This document shows, piece by piece, positions 24,078 to 32,809 of a stretch of 64,000 nt of DNA (position 1 is the stretch's first letter; the number at the start of each line of letters is the position of its first letter). The stretch covers positions 1 through 64,000 of the forward strand of contig JADJNZ010000010.1 of the NCBI GenBank assembly GCA_016714015.1, read 5' to 3'. A model generated the notes under the pieces. The model was given only the letters and a program-made list of their open reading frames with translations, was not told where the DNA came from and made no database searches. Source of the stretch: Gemmatimonadota bacterium. Its GTDB lineage: Bacteria; Gemmatimonadota; Gemmatimonadetes; Gemmatimonadales; Gemmatimonadaceae. The position numbers and the translations under genes were made by a program.

Positions 24078-25904
24078 TCAGCGAGAAGGGACGACCGTGA
24101 TGCGCCGGTCGGCACGGATCACGTACTGGCCGGCGACGTCCACCTCGAGTTGGACGAGGTAGTCCCCCGGCGTCAGCGTCGAGATGTCGAGCTGCACCGC
24201 GCGCGGTGACGTCTTCGCCCCCCGGACCGACTGGTCGTTGATCGTCACGCTCACCGGCGATGTCCCCCGCGCCAGCCGCAGCGCACGCGCCGCTCGGGTC
24301 ATCCGGCCCGGCTCCTCGTCGTTGTCGGGCGCGACGACGAGCGAGATCGTCATCCGCTCGCCGGCCGGATTGGTGTTGTACGCCTCCCAGTAGACGCCCA
24401 GCGGCTGGTCTGCCCGCACCTTCTGCGTCGAGAGCATGTGCGGGAGCACCTCCTCCACGCTCGCCGGGAACCCCTCGTACGGCGTGTAGAACAGCAGGTC
24501 GGAGAGCGAGACGCGCGCGCCGATGGCGAACGGCGGCCGTATGCCGTACCGCGCCCGCACCAGCGTCGACGCCGAGTCCGCGGCGATCTCGGCGCTCATG
24601 AGGAGCGGGCCCCAGGGCGCCCGCACGGTGATCGTGCCCTTGGGTGGCGCGTTCCGCACGCGCGTCCCGGTCCCGCTGGGCGTCGTCCCCGGCGTCACCA
24701 CGAGGGCCGCCTCGAGGTTCGCGCCGTTCATGCCCCGGACCTTGGTCACGTCGTAGGCGAGCACGATGATCGCGGTGTCGCCCCGACGGAACAGCCCCTG
24801 CTGGTGCTCCAACATGAGCAGGCGCGAGGCATAGATCGGGTGGTATCGCGCGACCACCGGCGGCAGCTGCACCGCCCAGTCGAGCGAGTCGGAGCTCGCC
24901 GGGCTCGTCAGCACGTCGGCGGGCGGGATGAACCGATGGGCCGGCGTCGCCTCCTGGCCGATCACGTTGACCATCATCGAGCGGTCCATCGTCGGCTGGC
25001 TGCCGTCGGGATTGGCGCGCATGTAGTCGCCCGGCGGCGGACGTTGCTCGCCGTGCTGCGCCCACTGCCGCGACCACCCGAAGCGGATGAGCATCTCGCG
25101 TTCCGACTCGTCGAAGGCGCGCACGTAGGCCGAGGCCGCGTCGCGGAGGATCTCGACGTACACGAGGCGCGAGAAGTGCTCGGTGCGCGAATCGTTGCCG
25201 GGCATGCCGTAGCGCGTACGGGCGAACCACCAGGCGCGGGCCTCGAATGCCGCCCGCTCGGGGGTGCCGCACTGGTACCGGATGTACTGGCGCCGCGTGT
25301 CCTCGTCGAGGTACGGCGTCATGTCGAGCCAACTGCACCGTTCGCGCGGCGCCATCTGGGCGAGGACCTTCTCGAATCGCGCCTCGGCGTCGGCGTACCG
25401 CCCCATCTCGTGCAACGCCAGACCGGCGAGGCCGTCGCACCACCAGCCGAACGACCGGCAACGCTCGACGACCTTCAGGCCGTCGGCGGGGCGGCCGGCC
25501 TCGATCAGGTACCGCACCTGCTGGCCGCTGATCCAATTGTCGCCGGGGTTCTCGCGGCCGAGGGTGTCGAGGAGGGCGAGGAGTTGCTCGCGCGCCGCGC
25601 GCACGGTGTCGCGCTCGGGCTCGAGCTTGGAGTCCTCGTCGTACCAGTAGCACCAGTTCAGTCCCACCGGCTCCGGGCACTGCCGTCCGGACGGCACGCG
25701 CCCGCGATACGGCGGCAGGTTGAGCCGCCGGAAGCGCTCGAACGCGGCCTGCGCGTTCTGCGCGATGAGCCGCGGGTCGCGTGGGGGTGCGGCGGGGATC
25801 GCCTCGACGATCGGCTCGGCGCGGGTGGTGTCCTGGGCGCTGGCCGGGGAGGTGGCGAGGGAGAGGAGGGCCGCGAGGCCGAGGGGGCGGAGGAGACGGG
25901 TCAC
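24078..25904 (-). CDS. secreted TPR-like hypothetical protein, 608 aa
   Basis: The GTG start at 25904 gives a signal peptide (VTRLLRPLGLAALLSLATSPASAQ) and follows TATCATCC by 4 nt; a frame extension to 26024 would run into the divergent dut gene. Residues 60-260 look helical and TPR-like (NPGDNWISGQQVRYLIEAG, GLALHEMGRYADAEARFEKVL). The C-terminal half is beta-rich with Ig-like segments (GTITVRAPWGPLLMSAEIAAD, QLDISTLTPGDYLVQLEVDV). Proteins of this layout are common in Gemmatimonadota but have no assigned role. It is probably periplasmic or surface-exposed. Confidence 0.72.
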   Translation of the reverse strand: MTRLLRPLGLAALLSLATSPASAQDTTRAEPIVEAIPAAPPRDPRLIAQNAQAAFERFRRLNLPPYRGRVPSGRQCPEPVGLNWCYWYDEDSKLEPERDTVRAAREQLLALLDTLGRENPGDNWISGQQVRYLIEAGRPADGLKVVERCRSFGWWCDGLAGLALHEMGRYADAEARFEKVLAQMAPRERCSWLDMTPYLDEDTRRQYIRYQCGTPERAAFEARAWWFARTRYGMPGNDSRTEHFSRLVYVEILRDAASAYVRAFDESEREMLIRFGWSRQWAQHGEQRPPPGDYMRANPDGSQPTMDRSMMVNVIGQEATPAHRFIPPADVLTSPASSDSLDWAVQLPPVVARYHPIYASRLLMLEHQQGLFRRGDTAIIVLAYDVTKVRGMNGANLEAALVVTPGTTPSGTGTRVRNAPPKGTITVRAPWGPLLMSAEIAADSASTLVRARYGIRPPFAIGARVSLSDLLFYTPYEGFPASVEEVLPHMLSTQKVRADQPLGVYWEAYNTNPAGERMTISLVVAPDNDEEPGRMTRAARALRLARGTSPVSVTINDQSVRGAKTSPRAVQLDISTLTPGDYLVQLEVDVAGQYVIRADRRITVVPSR

Positions 25905-25908
25905 GCGA

Positions 25909-25916
25909 GGATGATA
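25909..25916 (-). promoter_or_regulatory. TANNTTYC-like box before the TPR-like gene
   Basis: On the minus strand TATCATCC ends 4 nt before GTG 25904 in the 76-bp divergent gap shared with dut. Confidence 0.4.
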
Positions 25917-25966
25917 CACGCCCCGGGGCCGGAAGTGTCGACCACCCACCTTCCCCGGTGAGAGAT

Positions 25967-25974
25967 TAGCTTTC
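25967..25974 (+). promoter_or_regulatory. TANNTTYC box before dut
   Basis: TAGCTTTC ends 6 nt before ATG 25981, and there is no SD between them. Confidence 0.5.
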
Positions 25975-25980
25975 CCGCCC

Positions 25981-26484
25981 ATGCCCCAGATCATCTTCGA
26001 GCCGCTCCATGGCGGGGTGGACATCCCGGCGCGCGCGACCGCGGCCAGCGCGGGCCACGATCTCGCGCTCTGCCTGAAGGGTGGGACGGTCCGAGTCTAC
26101 GTCGGCGGGCAGGTCGAGGAACGCGCGGTCGAGCGGACCGACGGCGGCATGAGCATCACCCTCGCCCCTGGCGAGAAGGCGTTGCTCCCACTCGGCTTCC
26201 GGGCGCGACTCCCCGAAGGATACGAGGCGCAGGTGCGGCCCCGCTCAGGCACGTCCCTCAAGACCGATCTCGTGATCGTGAACAGCCCGGGGACGATCGA
26301 CGCGGATTACCCCGACGAGTGGTGTGTCCCGGCGAAGAACGGCGGGACCGCCCCGCTCACCGTGCGACACGGCGAGCGGATCGCACAGATGGTGCTGGCG
26401 AGGTTCGAGACGCTCCCCTTCATCCTTGGCACGGTCCAGCGCACGACGGACCGCGCCGGGGGCTTCGGTTCCACCGGCCGCTGA
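25981..26484 (+). CDS. dut: dUTP diphosphatase (trimeric dUTPase)
   Basis: All five dUTPase motifs are present in this 167-aa protein: AGHDLALCL (1), RPRSGTSLKT (2), NSPGTIDADYPDEW (3) with the catalytic Asp, RIAQMVLAR (4) and RAGGFGSTGR (5). It removes dUTP and supplies dUMP. Residues 34-60 (GGTVRVYVGGQVEERAVERT) form an insertion between motifs 1 and 2 that makes it about 15 residues longer than typical Dut. The start has no SD but a TAGCTTTC box 6 nt away. Confidence 0.95.
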   Translation: MPQIIFEPLHGGVDIPARATAASAGHDLALCLKGGTVRVYVGGQVEERAVERTDGGMSITLAPGEKALLPLGFRARLPEGYEAQVRPRSGTSLKTDLVIVNSPGTIDADYPDEWCVPAKNGGTAPLTVRHGERIAQMVLARFETLPFILGTVQRTTDRAGGFGSTGR

Positions 26485-26528
26485 GCGGCCGTCCCTTCCT
26501 GTCGGACCCCACACCCCGGAGTCACGCG

Positions 26529-27881
26529 ATGCGCTCGCGCGGTACGATCCCCGGTCTCCTCCTCACGCTCGCCCTTGCCGCGGCCACGCCGATCGCGGCG
26601 CAGGCGCCGAGTCCCGTGAAGGTCGAGTCGTTCACGCTGCCCAATGGCCTCAAGGTCCATCTCGTCGAGGACCACTCGGCGCAGGTCGTCGCCGTCAACG
26701 TCTGGTACGACGTCGGCTCGCGCAACGAACGCGCCGGCCGCACCGGCTTCGCCCACCTCTTCGAGCACATGATGTTCCAGGGCTCGGCGAACGTGAAGAA
26801 GACGGAGCACAACGCGTACATCGAGCGCGCCGGCGGCTATCTCAACGGCTCCACGCAGCCCGACAAGACGGACTACTACGAGGCGTTGCCCTCCAACCGG
26901 CTCAACCTCGCCCTCTGGCTCGAGGCCGATCGCATGCGCTCGCTCGCGATCAACCCCGAGAACCTGCGCAACCAGCAGGAGGCGGTGAAGGAGGAGCGGC
27001 GGCTCCGCTTCGACAACGCGCCGTACACCGGCTCGTTCGTCGACTCGCTGCCCACGATGTTCGACCGCGAGACCTGCTTCGCGTACGCGCACTCGATCAT
27101 CGGCTCGATGGACGACCTGAACGCGGCGACGGTGACCGACGTGAAGGCCTTCTTCGACCTCTATTACGCGCCCAACAACGCGACGCTGGTGATCGCGGGC
27201 GACTTCCGCCCCGCGACCGCTCGCCAGCTCGTGCGCGACTATTTCGGCGGGATCCCGCGAGGCCAGACGCCGCCGCCGGTGCAGTGCGCGCCGCAGGCCG
27301 CGACCGGGCGCGAGCAGGTGAAGCGCGTCACCGACAAGAACGCCAACCTGCCCGCGGTGCTGCTCGCCTATCGCTCGGTGCCGCCGGCCCATGCCGACTA
27401 TCCCGCGCTCGAGCTCCTCTCCACCATCCTCGGCGCCGGCGAGAGCTCGCGCCTCAACCGCGCGCTCGTCCGCGAGAGCAAGGTCGCGGTGGTCGCGCAG
27501 GCGCTCTACAATCCCTTCGGTGCGATGCGTGGCGCGGGGATCTTCGGCGCGCTCGCGATCGCCAATCAGGGAGTCGACGCGGACACCCTCCGCGCGCAGC
27601 TCATGCGCCAGATGGCGACGGCCGCGAACGGCATCACCATGGAGGAGCTCACCAAGGCGAAGAACTCGCGCCGGTCGAGCACCATCTTCGGACGGCAGAC
27701 GGCCATGGCCACCACCGAGGCCGTGCACTTCGCCGCGATGTACCTCGGCGGCCCCGAGGCGGTCAACACCGACGCCGCGCGCTACGAGGCGGTCTCCCTC
27801 GCCGACCTGCGCCGCGTCGCCGGCACCTACCTGCGACCCGACAACTCGCTCACGCTCGTGATCGTCCCGGAGGCCAAGTGA
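26529..27881 (+). CDS. M16 family zinc peptidase, catalytic subunit
   Basis: This 450-aa secreted protein (signal MRSRGTIPGLLLTLALAAATPIAAQ) carries the inverted zinc motif HLFEH at residues 76-80 and the downstream glutamate in NQQEAVKEERR (about residue 155). It therefore looks like the active half of an M16B pair. The rest follows the family: GYLNGSTQPDKTDYYEALP and YYAPNNATLVIAGDF. The following gene overlaps by 4 bp and encodes the partner without the zinc motif. The pair probably acts on peptides in the periplasm. Confidence 0.93.
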   Translation: MRSRGTIPGLLLTLALAAATPIAAQAPSPVKVESFTLPNGLKVHLVEDHSAQVVAVNVWYDVGSRNERAGRTGFAHLFEHMMFQGSANVKKTEHNAYIERAGGYLNGSTQPDKTDYYEALPSNRLNLALWLEADRMRSLAINPENLRNQQEAVKEERRLRFDNAPYTGSFVDSLPTMFDRETCFAYAHSIIGSMDDLNAATVTDVKAFFDLYYAPNNATLVIAGDFRPATARQLVRDYFGGIPRGQTPPPVQCAPQAATGREQVKRVTDKNANLPAVLLAYRSVPPAHADYPALELLSTILGAGESSRLNRALVRESKVAVVAQALYNPFGAMRGAGIFGALAIANQGVDADTLRAQLMRQMATAANGITMEELTKAKNSRRSSTIFGRQTAMATTEAVHFAAMYLGGPEAVNTDAARYEAVSLADLRRVAGTYLRPDNSLTLVIVPEAK

Positions 27882-29992
27882 TCCGCTCCCTCGTCCGCGT
27901 GTCCGCGCGCACGGTCGCCGCGGCCGGCATGCTCGGCCTCGTCGCGCTCCCGCTCGCGGCCCAGGCCGCCCCGGCGGCCCCGTTCCCCACGCGTCCGCCC
28001 GCGCCGCTCCCGCTCGAGCCCGCGCAGTTCCCGCCCTTCGCCGAGACCATCCTGGCCAACGGCATGCGCGTGATCGTCGTCGCGAGCCAGAAGCAGCCGG
28101 TGCTCTCGCTCACCCTCGCCGTGCCTGGCGGCTCGTTCTACGATCCCGCCGGCCGCAGCGGGACCGCGGAGATGGTCGCCGGGCTCCTCACCAAGGGAGC
28201 GGGCAGCCGCACGGCGGACCAGATCTCCGCCACCATCGAGGGCGTCGGCGGCTCGCTCGGCGCGTCGGCGGGCGATGACTTCCTGACCGTCAGCACCGCG
28301 GTCCTCACCAACGACAAGCGCGTGGCGTTCGAGCTCCTCGCCGACGCCGCGCTCCGCCCCACGTTCCCGACGACCGAGCTCGAGCTCCTGCGCACGCAGA
28401 CGCTCTCGGCGCTCGCGCTCGCCAAGTCGCAGCCGGCCAGCATCGCCGAACGCGCCTTCGCCAAGGGGATCTACGGCGATCACCCGTACGGGCGGTCGTC
28501 CGACGAGACCAGCGTGAAGGCGATCTCGCGAGACGACCTGCTGGCGTTCCATCAGGCGCGCATGCGCCCCAACCAGGCGCTGCTCGTCATCGCCGGGGCG
28601 ATCGACACCGCCGAGGCGCGCGCGCTCGCCGAGGAGACGTTCAGTGCGTGGGGCGGCGTCGGCGCCGGCGCGCCGGTCACCCGCGCCGCACCGCAGCGCG
28701 CCCGCACGGAGATCCTGCTCGTGCATCGCGCAGGCTCCGTGCAGTCCAACATCGTCGTCGGCAACACCACCTGGATGGCCACGGATGCGCGCGGCTATGC
28801 GCTGTCGATCGCCAACCAGGTGCTCGGCGGCGCGAGCGACTCGCGGCTGTTCACCATCCTCCGCGAGCAGAAGGGGTGGACCTACGGCGCCTATTCCGGC
28901 GTCGACCGCCGGCGCGGACTCGGCTCGTTCAGCGCGACCGCCGAGGTGCGCACCGAGGTGACCGACTCGGCGCTCGTCGAGCTGCTCGCGCAGGTGCGCC
29001 GCATGGGTGGCGAGGCGATCCCGACCGACGAGTTCGAGCGGCAGAAGCAGACGATCGTCGGCCGCTTCCCGCTCCAGGTCGAGACGGCGGACGCCGTGGC
29101 GGCGCAGGTGGCCAACGCCCGTCTGCTCGGGCTGGCCAACGATTACGTGCAGACGTATCGCCAGCGCGTCTCGGCGGTGACGGCCACGCAGGCGCAGGCC
29201 GCGGCTCGACAGGGCATGCGCGCCGATGCGGCGCTCATCGTGGTGGTCGGCGACGCGACGAAGATCGCCGAGAAGCTGAAGGCGATCGCCCCGGTGTCGA
29301 TCGTGGACCTGGACGGCAAGCCGGTCTCGCTCGACGACCTCGGCCCCAAGGCGATCGCCCTCGACCTCGATCGCGCGCGCCTCGCGCCCGCGTCCGATTC
29401 GTTCGCCGTGCTCGTGCAGGGGAACAACTTCGGCTATCAGGTGGCGTCGCTGGCGCGCGAGGGCGACGGGTGGGTCTACCGCGAGCGCTCGCAGTTGGCG
29501 ACGGTCATCTCGCAGCAGAGCGAGGTGCGGCTCGGCGCCGACTTGGCGTTCCGCGGCACCACACAGACGGGCAAGTTCCAGGGCCAGGACATGCGCCTCA
29601 CGGTCACCGTCGCCGGCGGCAAGGCGACCGGCGAAGGCATGACGCCGGGGCCGCAGGGCATGACGCCGGTGAAGTACGAGGGCGTGGAGCTCCCGGCCGG
29701 CACGGTCGACGACAACGTGATGCAGGGGCTGCTCCCCTACTTCAAGTGGGCGCCGGGCGCGAAGGTCCAGGTGTCCGTGCTGCAGACCGGGAAGGGGACC
29801 GTCGCCGTCTACACGTATGAGGTGGTGGGCGAGGAATCGATCACCGTGCCGATGGGGACGGTGGAGACGTACAAGGTCTCCTTCACGGGGGGCGAGGCGC
29901 CGGGGACGTACTGGATCGAGAAGGCGCCGGCGCACCGGGTCATGAAGTTCGGGCCGGCGGGGCAGCCGGTGGAGTTCGCCAGAGTACGATGA
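27878..29992 (+). CDS. M16-like non-catalytic subunit fused to a C-terminal beta-rich domain
   Basis: The start GTG 27878 overlaps the upstream stop (GTGA). A signal peptide (VIRSLVRVSARTVAAAGMLGLVALPLAAQ) precedes an M16 domain of about 430 residues. Where the zinc motif should be, the sequence reads SGTAEMVAGLL, so metal binding is lost as in the beta or structural subunits. Other M16 marks remain (SNIVVGNTTWMATDARGYALSIANQVLGG, EQKGWTYGAYS). Residues 475-704 form an additional domain (YQVASLAREGDGWVYRERS, TVPMGTVETYKVSFTGG, GTYWIEKAPAHRVMKF) that resembles DUF3108-type lipid-related beta domains. The total of 704 aa is unusual for an M16B subunit. Confidence 0.87.
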   Translation: MIRSLVRVSARTVAAAGMLGLVALPLAAQAAPAAPFPTRPPAPLPLEPAQFPPFAETILANGMRVIVVASQKQPVLSLTLAVPGGSFYDPAGRSGTAEMVAGLLTKGAGSRTADQISATIEGVGGSLGASAGDDFLTVSTAVLTNDKRVAFELLADAALRPTFPTTELELLRTQTLSALALAKSQPASIAERAFAKGIYGDHPYGRSSDETSVKAISRDDLLAFHQARMRPNQALLVIAGAIDTAEARALAEETFSAWGGVGAGAPVTRAAPQRARTEILLVHRAGSVQSNIVVGNTTWMATDARGYALSIANQVLGGASDSRLFTILREQKGWTYGAYSGVDRRRGLGSFSATAEVRTEVTDSALVELLAQVRRMGGEAIPTDEFERQKQTIVGRFPLQVETADAVAAQVANARLLGLANDYVQTYRQRVSAVTATQAQAAARQGMRADAALIVVVGDATKIAEKLKAIAPVSIVDLDGKPVSLDDLGPKAIALDLDRARLAPASDSFAVLVQGNNFGYQVASLAREGDGWVYRERSQLATVISQQSEVRLGADLAFRGTTQTGKFQGQDMRLTVTVAGGKATGEGMTPGPQGMTPVKYEGVELPAGTVDDNVMQGLLPYFKWAPGAKVQVSVLQTGKGTVAVYTYEVVGEESITVPMGTVETYKVSFTGGEAPGTYWIEKAPAHRVMKFGPAGQPVEFARVR

Positions 29993-30110
29993 AGGTCGAA
30001 GGTGGAAGGACGAAGGCGGGACCGCGGTGAACGGCGATGCGGGCTGCGAGGAACACCTCGCAGCCCGCATCGTCGTTCACCCCTTCGACCTCCATCCTTC
30101 AGCCTTCATC
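29989..30110. repeat. GA-rich nested inverted repeat with 16-bp central stem
   Basis: The element begins with GATGAAGGTCGAAGGTGGAAGG and ends with a complementary pyrimidine tract closing on CCTTCATC, copying the layout at 22873-22972. The core is a perfect 16-bp stem (30035-30050 with 30057-30072, loop GAACAC). It sits between convergent genes and probably terminates both. Confidence 0.7.
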
Positions 30111-30117
30111 CGTGACG

Positions 30118-32724
30118 CTACTTCGGCTCCAGCGCCTGCTTGATCTGGAACCTCGCCTCCGCGATGTGCGCGCGGGTCACCGCATCCGCGGCCTTCGCCG
30201 CCGCCGACGCCAGCTGCCCGTCGAGCGTGCGGAGTTCCTGCCGCACGAGCGCCTTCACGTCGGTGCTCGGCCGCGCGGCCGCCGTGTAGACCTGGCCCGT
30301 CTGCGCGCTGCTGGAGATGCGCGGGGTGGCCGACGGCGTCGCGTTGAGCTTCGCGATCGTCGCCTCGAGATAGATGCGCTGCAGGCCGCGGCGGTACGCA
30401 TCCACGCGCACCGAGCCGGCGCCGAGCTCGCTCCAGATGCCCGTGCGGATGTCGGCGAGGTACTCCGACAGCGCGTAGGTGCCGCTCGCGCCCGGCAACG
30501 CCTCGTACTCCATGAGGCGGGCCATGCGCTCGTCGTTCATCAGGGTGACGAGGATGCCGCGCTGCGCGTTGTTGATGCGCGCCACCGCGCCCTCCGGCTC
30601 GAGCCGGCGCAGCAGCGCGGGGTCCAGCAGCCAGGTCGGCGTGGTGAAGAGCTGGTCCTGGACGAACTTCACCGCGGCCTTCTGCTGCGCACGCGGCATC
30701 GGCGTGAAGCGCGGGCCCGGCTGCGACCCGTACTTCTCCTGGCCGGTCGACGAACCGGGGATGGTCGCCACGTGGCGCATCTCGGTCACGAACTGGCCGA
30801 CGAGGCGATTGTACGCCTCTTTCGTGAACGAGATGTCCTCCGTCGCCTGGGTCGTCGCCGGGAGGATCATCGGCACGAGGCGCTTGAGGTTCCGGATGCC
30901 GAGCTCGGTGCTCTTCACCGCATCGGCGTCACCCACCGCCTCGGAGTACGCGGTGAAGGGGATCGCGCCGAAGTCATCGGGGATGCCGTAGCGGAGCCAC
31001 GGCGTGCTGTCCTGCTCGCGCGCGATCGCGTCGAGCGCCGCGCGCTCGTCATCGGGCGTGCGGGCGCCGGGGATCGGCATGTAGCCCCACCGGATGGCGT
31101 ACTTGTCGTGCACGCCCACGGTCGGGATGAGCTTGTCCACCGGGATGTTGTCCTCGGGCTGCGCGACGTAGTTGAAGCGCGCGTAGTCCATGATCGTCGG
31201 CGAGTGCCCCATCCGCTCCACCCACGTGCGCGAGCGCACCGAGTCGGCCGGGTACTGGCTCGAGGCGAACTGGTTGTGCGGGAGGCCGAGCGTGTGGCCG
31301 ACCTCATGCGCCACGACGAACTGCACCAGGCGCCCCTGCAGCGAGTCGGGCAGCGGGAGCCGGGCGGCACGCGCATCGAGCGGGCCGACCTGCGTCCAGT
31401 ACCACCACGTCTGCAGGTTCATGATGTTGTGGTACATGTTGACGTCGGCGTTGAGGATCTCGCCGCTGCGCGGGTCGGTGTCGCTCGGCCCGTTCGCGTT
31501 CTCGATCGTCGACGGCAGCCACCGGATGCTGGAGTAGCGCGCATCCTCGAGCGAGAAATCGGGGTCGTCCTTCGGGACCTCGCGCGCCACGATCGCATTG
31601 CGGAAGCCCGCGGCCTCGAACGCCGCCTGCCATTCCTCGACGCCCTTCTTCACGAACGGCACGAGCCAGGTCGGCGTCGCCGGGTCGATGTAATAGACGA
31701 TCGGCTTCACCGGTTCCGAGATCGCGGCGTTCGGGTCCTTCTTCTCCAGGCGATAGCGGGCGATGAAGTTGCGCTGCTGCGCGCGCTGCTCCGGACGGCT
31801 GAAATCGATCGTGCTCGTGTAGAAGTAGCCGATGCGCGAGTCCCGGAGCCGCGGCATCATCGGCCGCTCGGGGAGCTTCACCATCGACCAGTGCACGACG
31901 ACCGACTTGGTCGACGTCGGCGTGCCCGGCGCCGGCTGGGCCGGCGGGAGCCCGGGGAAGAACGACTGCGCCTGCGGCTGCGCATTGATCGTGAGCGCGG
32001 CCTCGACCTCGATGTTGGTCGGGTAGGCGGCGACGCGCTCCATGAAGCTCCGCGCCGCGTCGAGCTGCCCGCGGATCGCCTGGATCGCGCTCACCTCGTT
32101 GGGCGGCGACGTGTAGAGCCGCGTCACGTCGATCACCGGCGCCGAGTCGGGGCCGTAGGCCGCGACGGGGAAGACGGCGAGGATCGCGTCGAAGTTGGAG
32201 TTCCGCACCGCCTCGGCGATCGGCGCCGACGGGTCGGACATGATCGCGTACGAGACGTTCCGGAAGAGCACGCGGTTGCCGCGACGTTCCCAGCGCACGA
32301 CGCGCGTGTCGATCGGCTCGCCGCCGTAACCATCACCCTCGTTGTTCTTCGCGATCTGCGTGACGAGCAGCATGTCCTTGCCGAACTCGCCGGCCGGGAT
32401 CTCGTAGTAGAGCGAGCTCCCGATCATGTGCGTCTTGAAGAGTCCGGACTTGGTCTTGACGTCGCCGCGGATGACCTGCGCGTACGCACGCGGCGCGGGC
32501 TCGGCCGCGGCGGCACCGGGGCCGCCGCCCTGCGCATTCGCGCCGGGGCCGCCCGGCGCGCCGGGAGCCGGAGCGCCCGGCGTGGTCGGGGTCGGGGCAC
32601 TGGGAGCCGGGGTGCCCGCAGGGGCGGGCGTCGGCGCCGGCGTCGTGGTGGGGGCGGCGGGCTGGCACGCGAGGGCCAGCACGGCGAGCCCCGCCGCGAT
32701 CGTGATCGGACGAGTGGGCTTCAT
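30118..32724 (-). CDS. zinc-dependent metalloprotease lipoprotein (DUF5117/DUF5118 type)
   Basis: The start ATG 32724 gives a lipoprotein signal with lipobox LALA-C at residue 20. A Pro/Ala/Gly/Thr-rich tether of about 60 residues follows, then the region corresponding to the family's N-terminal domains. The metzincin motif HEVGHTLGLPH is at residues 473-483, followed by a Met-turn-like PTIMDYARFNYVAQPED. Length is 868 aa. Family members are surface or periplasmic proteases in Gemmatimonadota and Bacteroidota. The lipobox and flexible tether suggest outer-membrane anchoring. Longer same-frame sequence upstream overlaps dinB and is not used. Confidence 0.9.
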   Translation of the reverse strand: MKPTRPITIAAGLAVLALACQPAAPTTTPAPTPAPAGTPAPSAPTPTTPGAPAPGAPGGPGANAQGGGPGAAAAEPAPRAYAQVIRGDVKTKSGLFKTHMIGSSLYYEIPAGEFGKDMLLVTQIAKNNEGDGYGGEPIDTRVVRWERRGNRVLFRNVSYAIMSDPSAPIAEAVRNSNFDAILAVFPVAAYGPDSAPVIDVTRLYTSPPNEVSAIQAIRGQLDAARSFMERVAAYPTNIEVEAALTINAQPQAQSFFPGLPPAQPAPGTPTSTKSVVVHWSMVKLPERPMMPRLRDSRIGYFYTSTIDFSRPEQRAQQRNFIARYRLEKKDPNAAISEPVKPIVYYIDPATPTWLVPFVKKGVEEWQAAFEAAGFRNAIVAREVPKDDPDFSLEDARYSSIRWLPSTIENANGPSDTDPRSGEILNADVNMYHNIMNLQTWWYWTQVGPLDARAARLPLPDSLQGRLVQFVVAHEVGHTLGLPHNQFASSQYPADSVRSRTWVERMGHSPTIMDYARFNYVAQPEDNIPVDKLIPTVGVHDKYAIRWGYMPIPGARTPDDERAALDAIAREQDSTPWLRYGIPDDFGAIPFTAYSEAVGDADAVKSTELGIRNLKRLVPMILPATTQATEDISFTKEAYNRLVGQFVTEMRHVATIPGSSTGQEKYGSQPGPRFTPMPRAQQKAAVKFVQDQLFTTPTWLLDPALLRRLEPEGAVARINNAQRGILVTLMNDERMARLMEYEALPGASGTYALSEYLADIRTGIWSELGAGSVRVDAYRRGLQRIYLEATIAKLNATPSATPRISSSAQTGQVYTAAARPSTDVKALVRQELRTLDGQLASAAAKAADAVTRAHIAEARFQIKQALEPK

Positions 32725-32809
32725 TGGTGATGATGGGTTGAGGAACGACGGACTGGGACGGTGGGAGCGTCGCGGAAAAGATGGGCCGCGCGCGGCCGTA
32801 CCGCCACGG

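Noticed and set aside
26324..29992. 1222-aa plus-strand ORF spanning both M16 genes
   Set aside because: The first 518 codons lie in a shadow frame of dut and the first M16 gene; the real second gene starts at GTG 27878.
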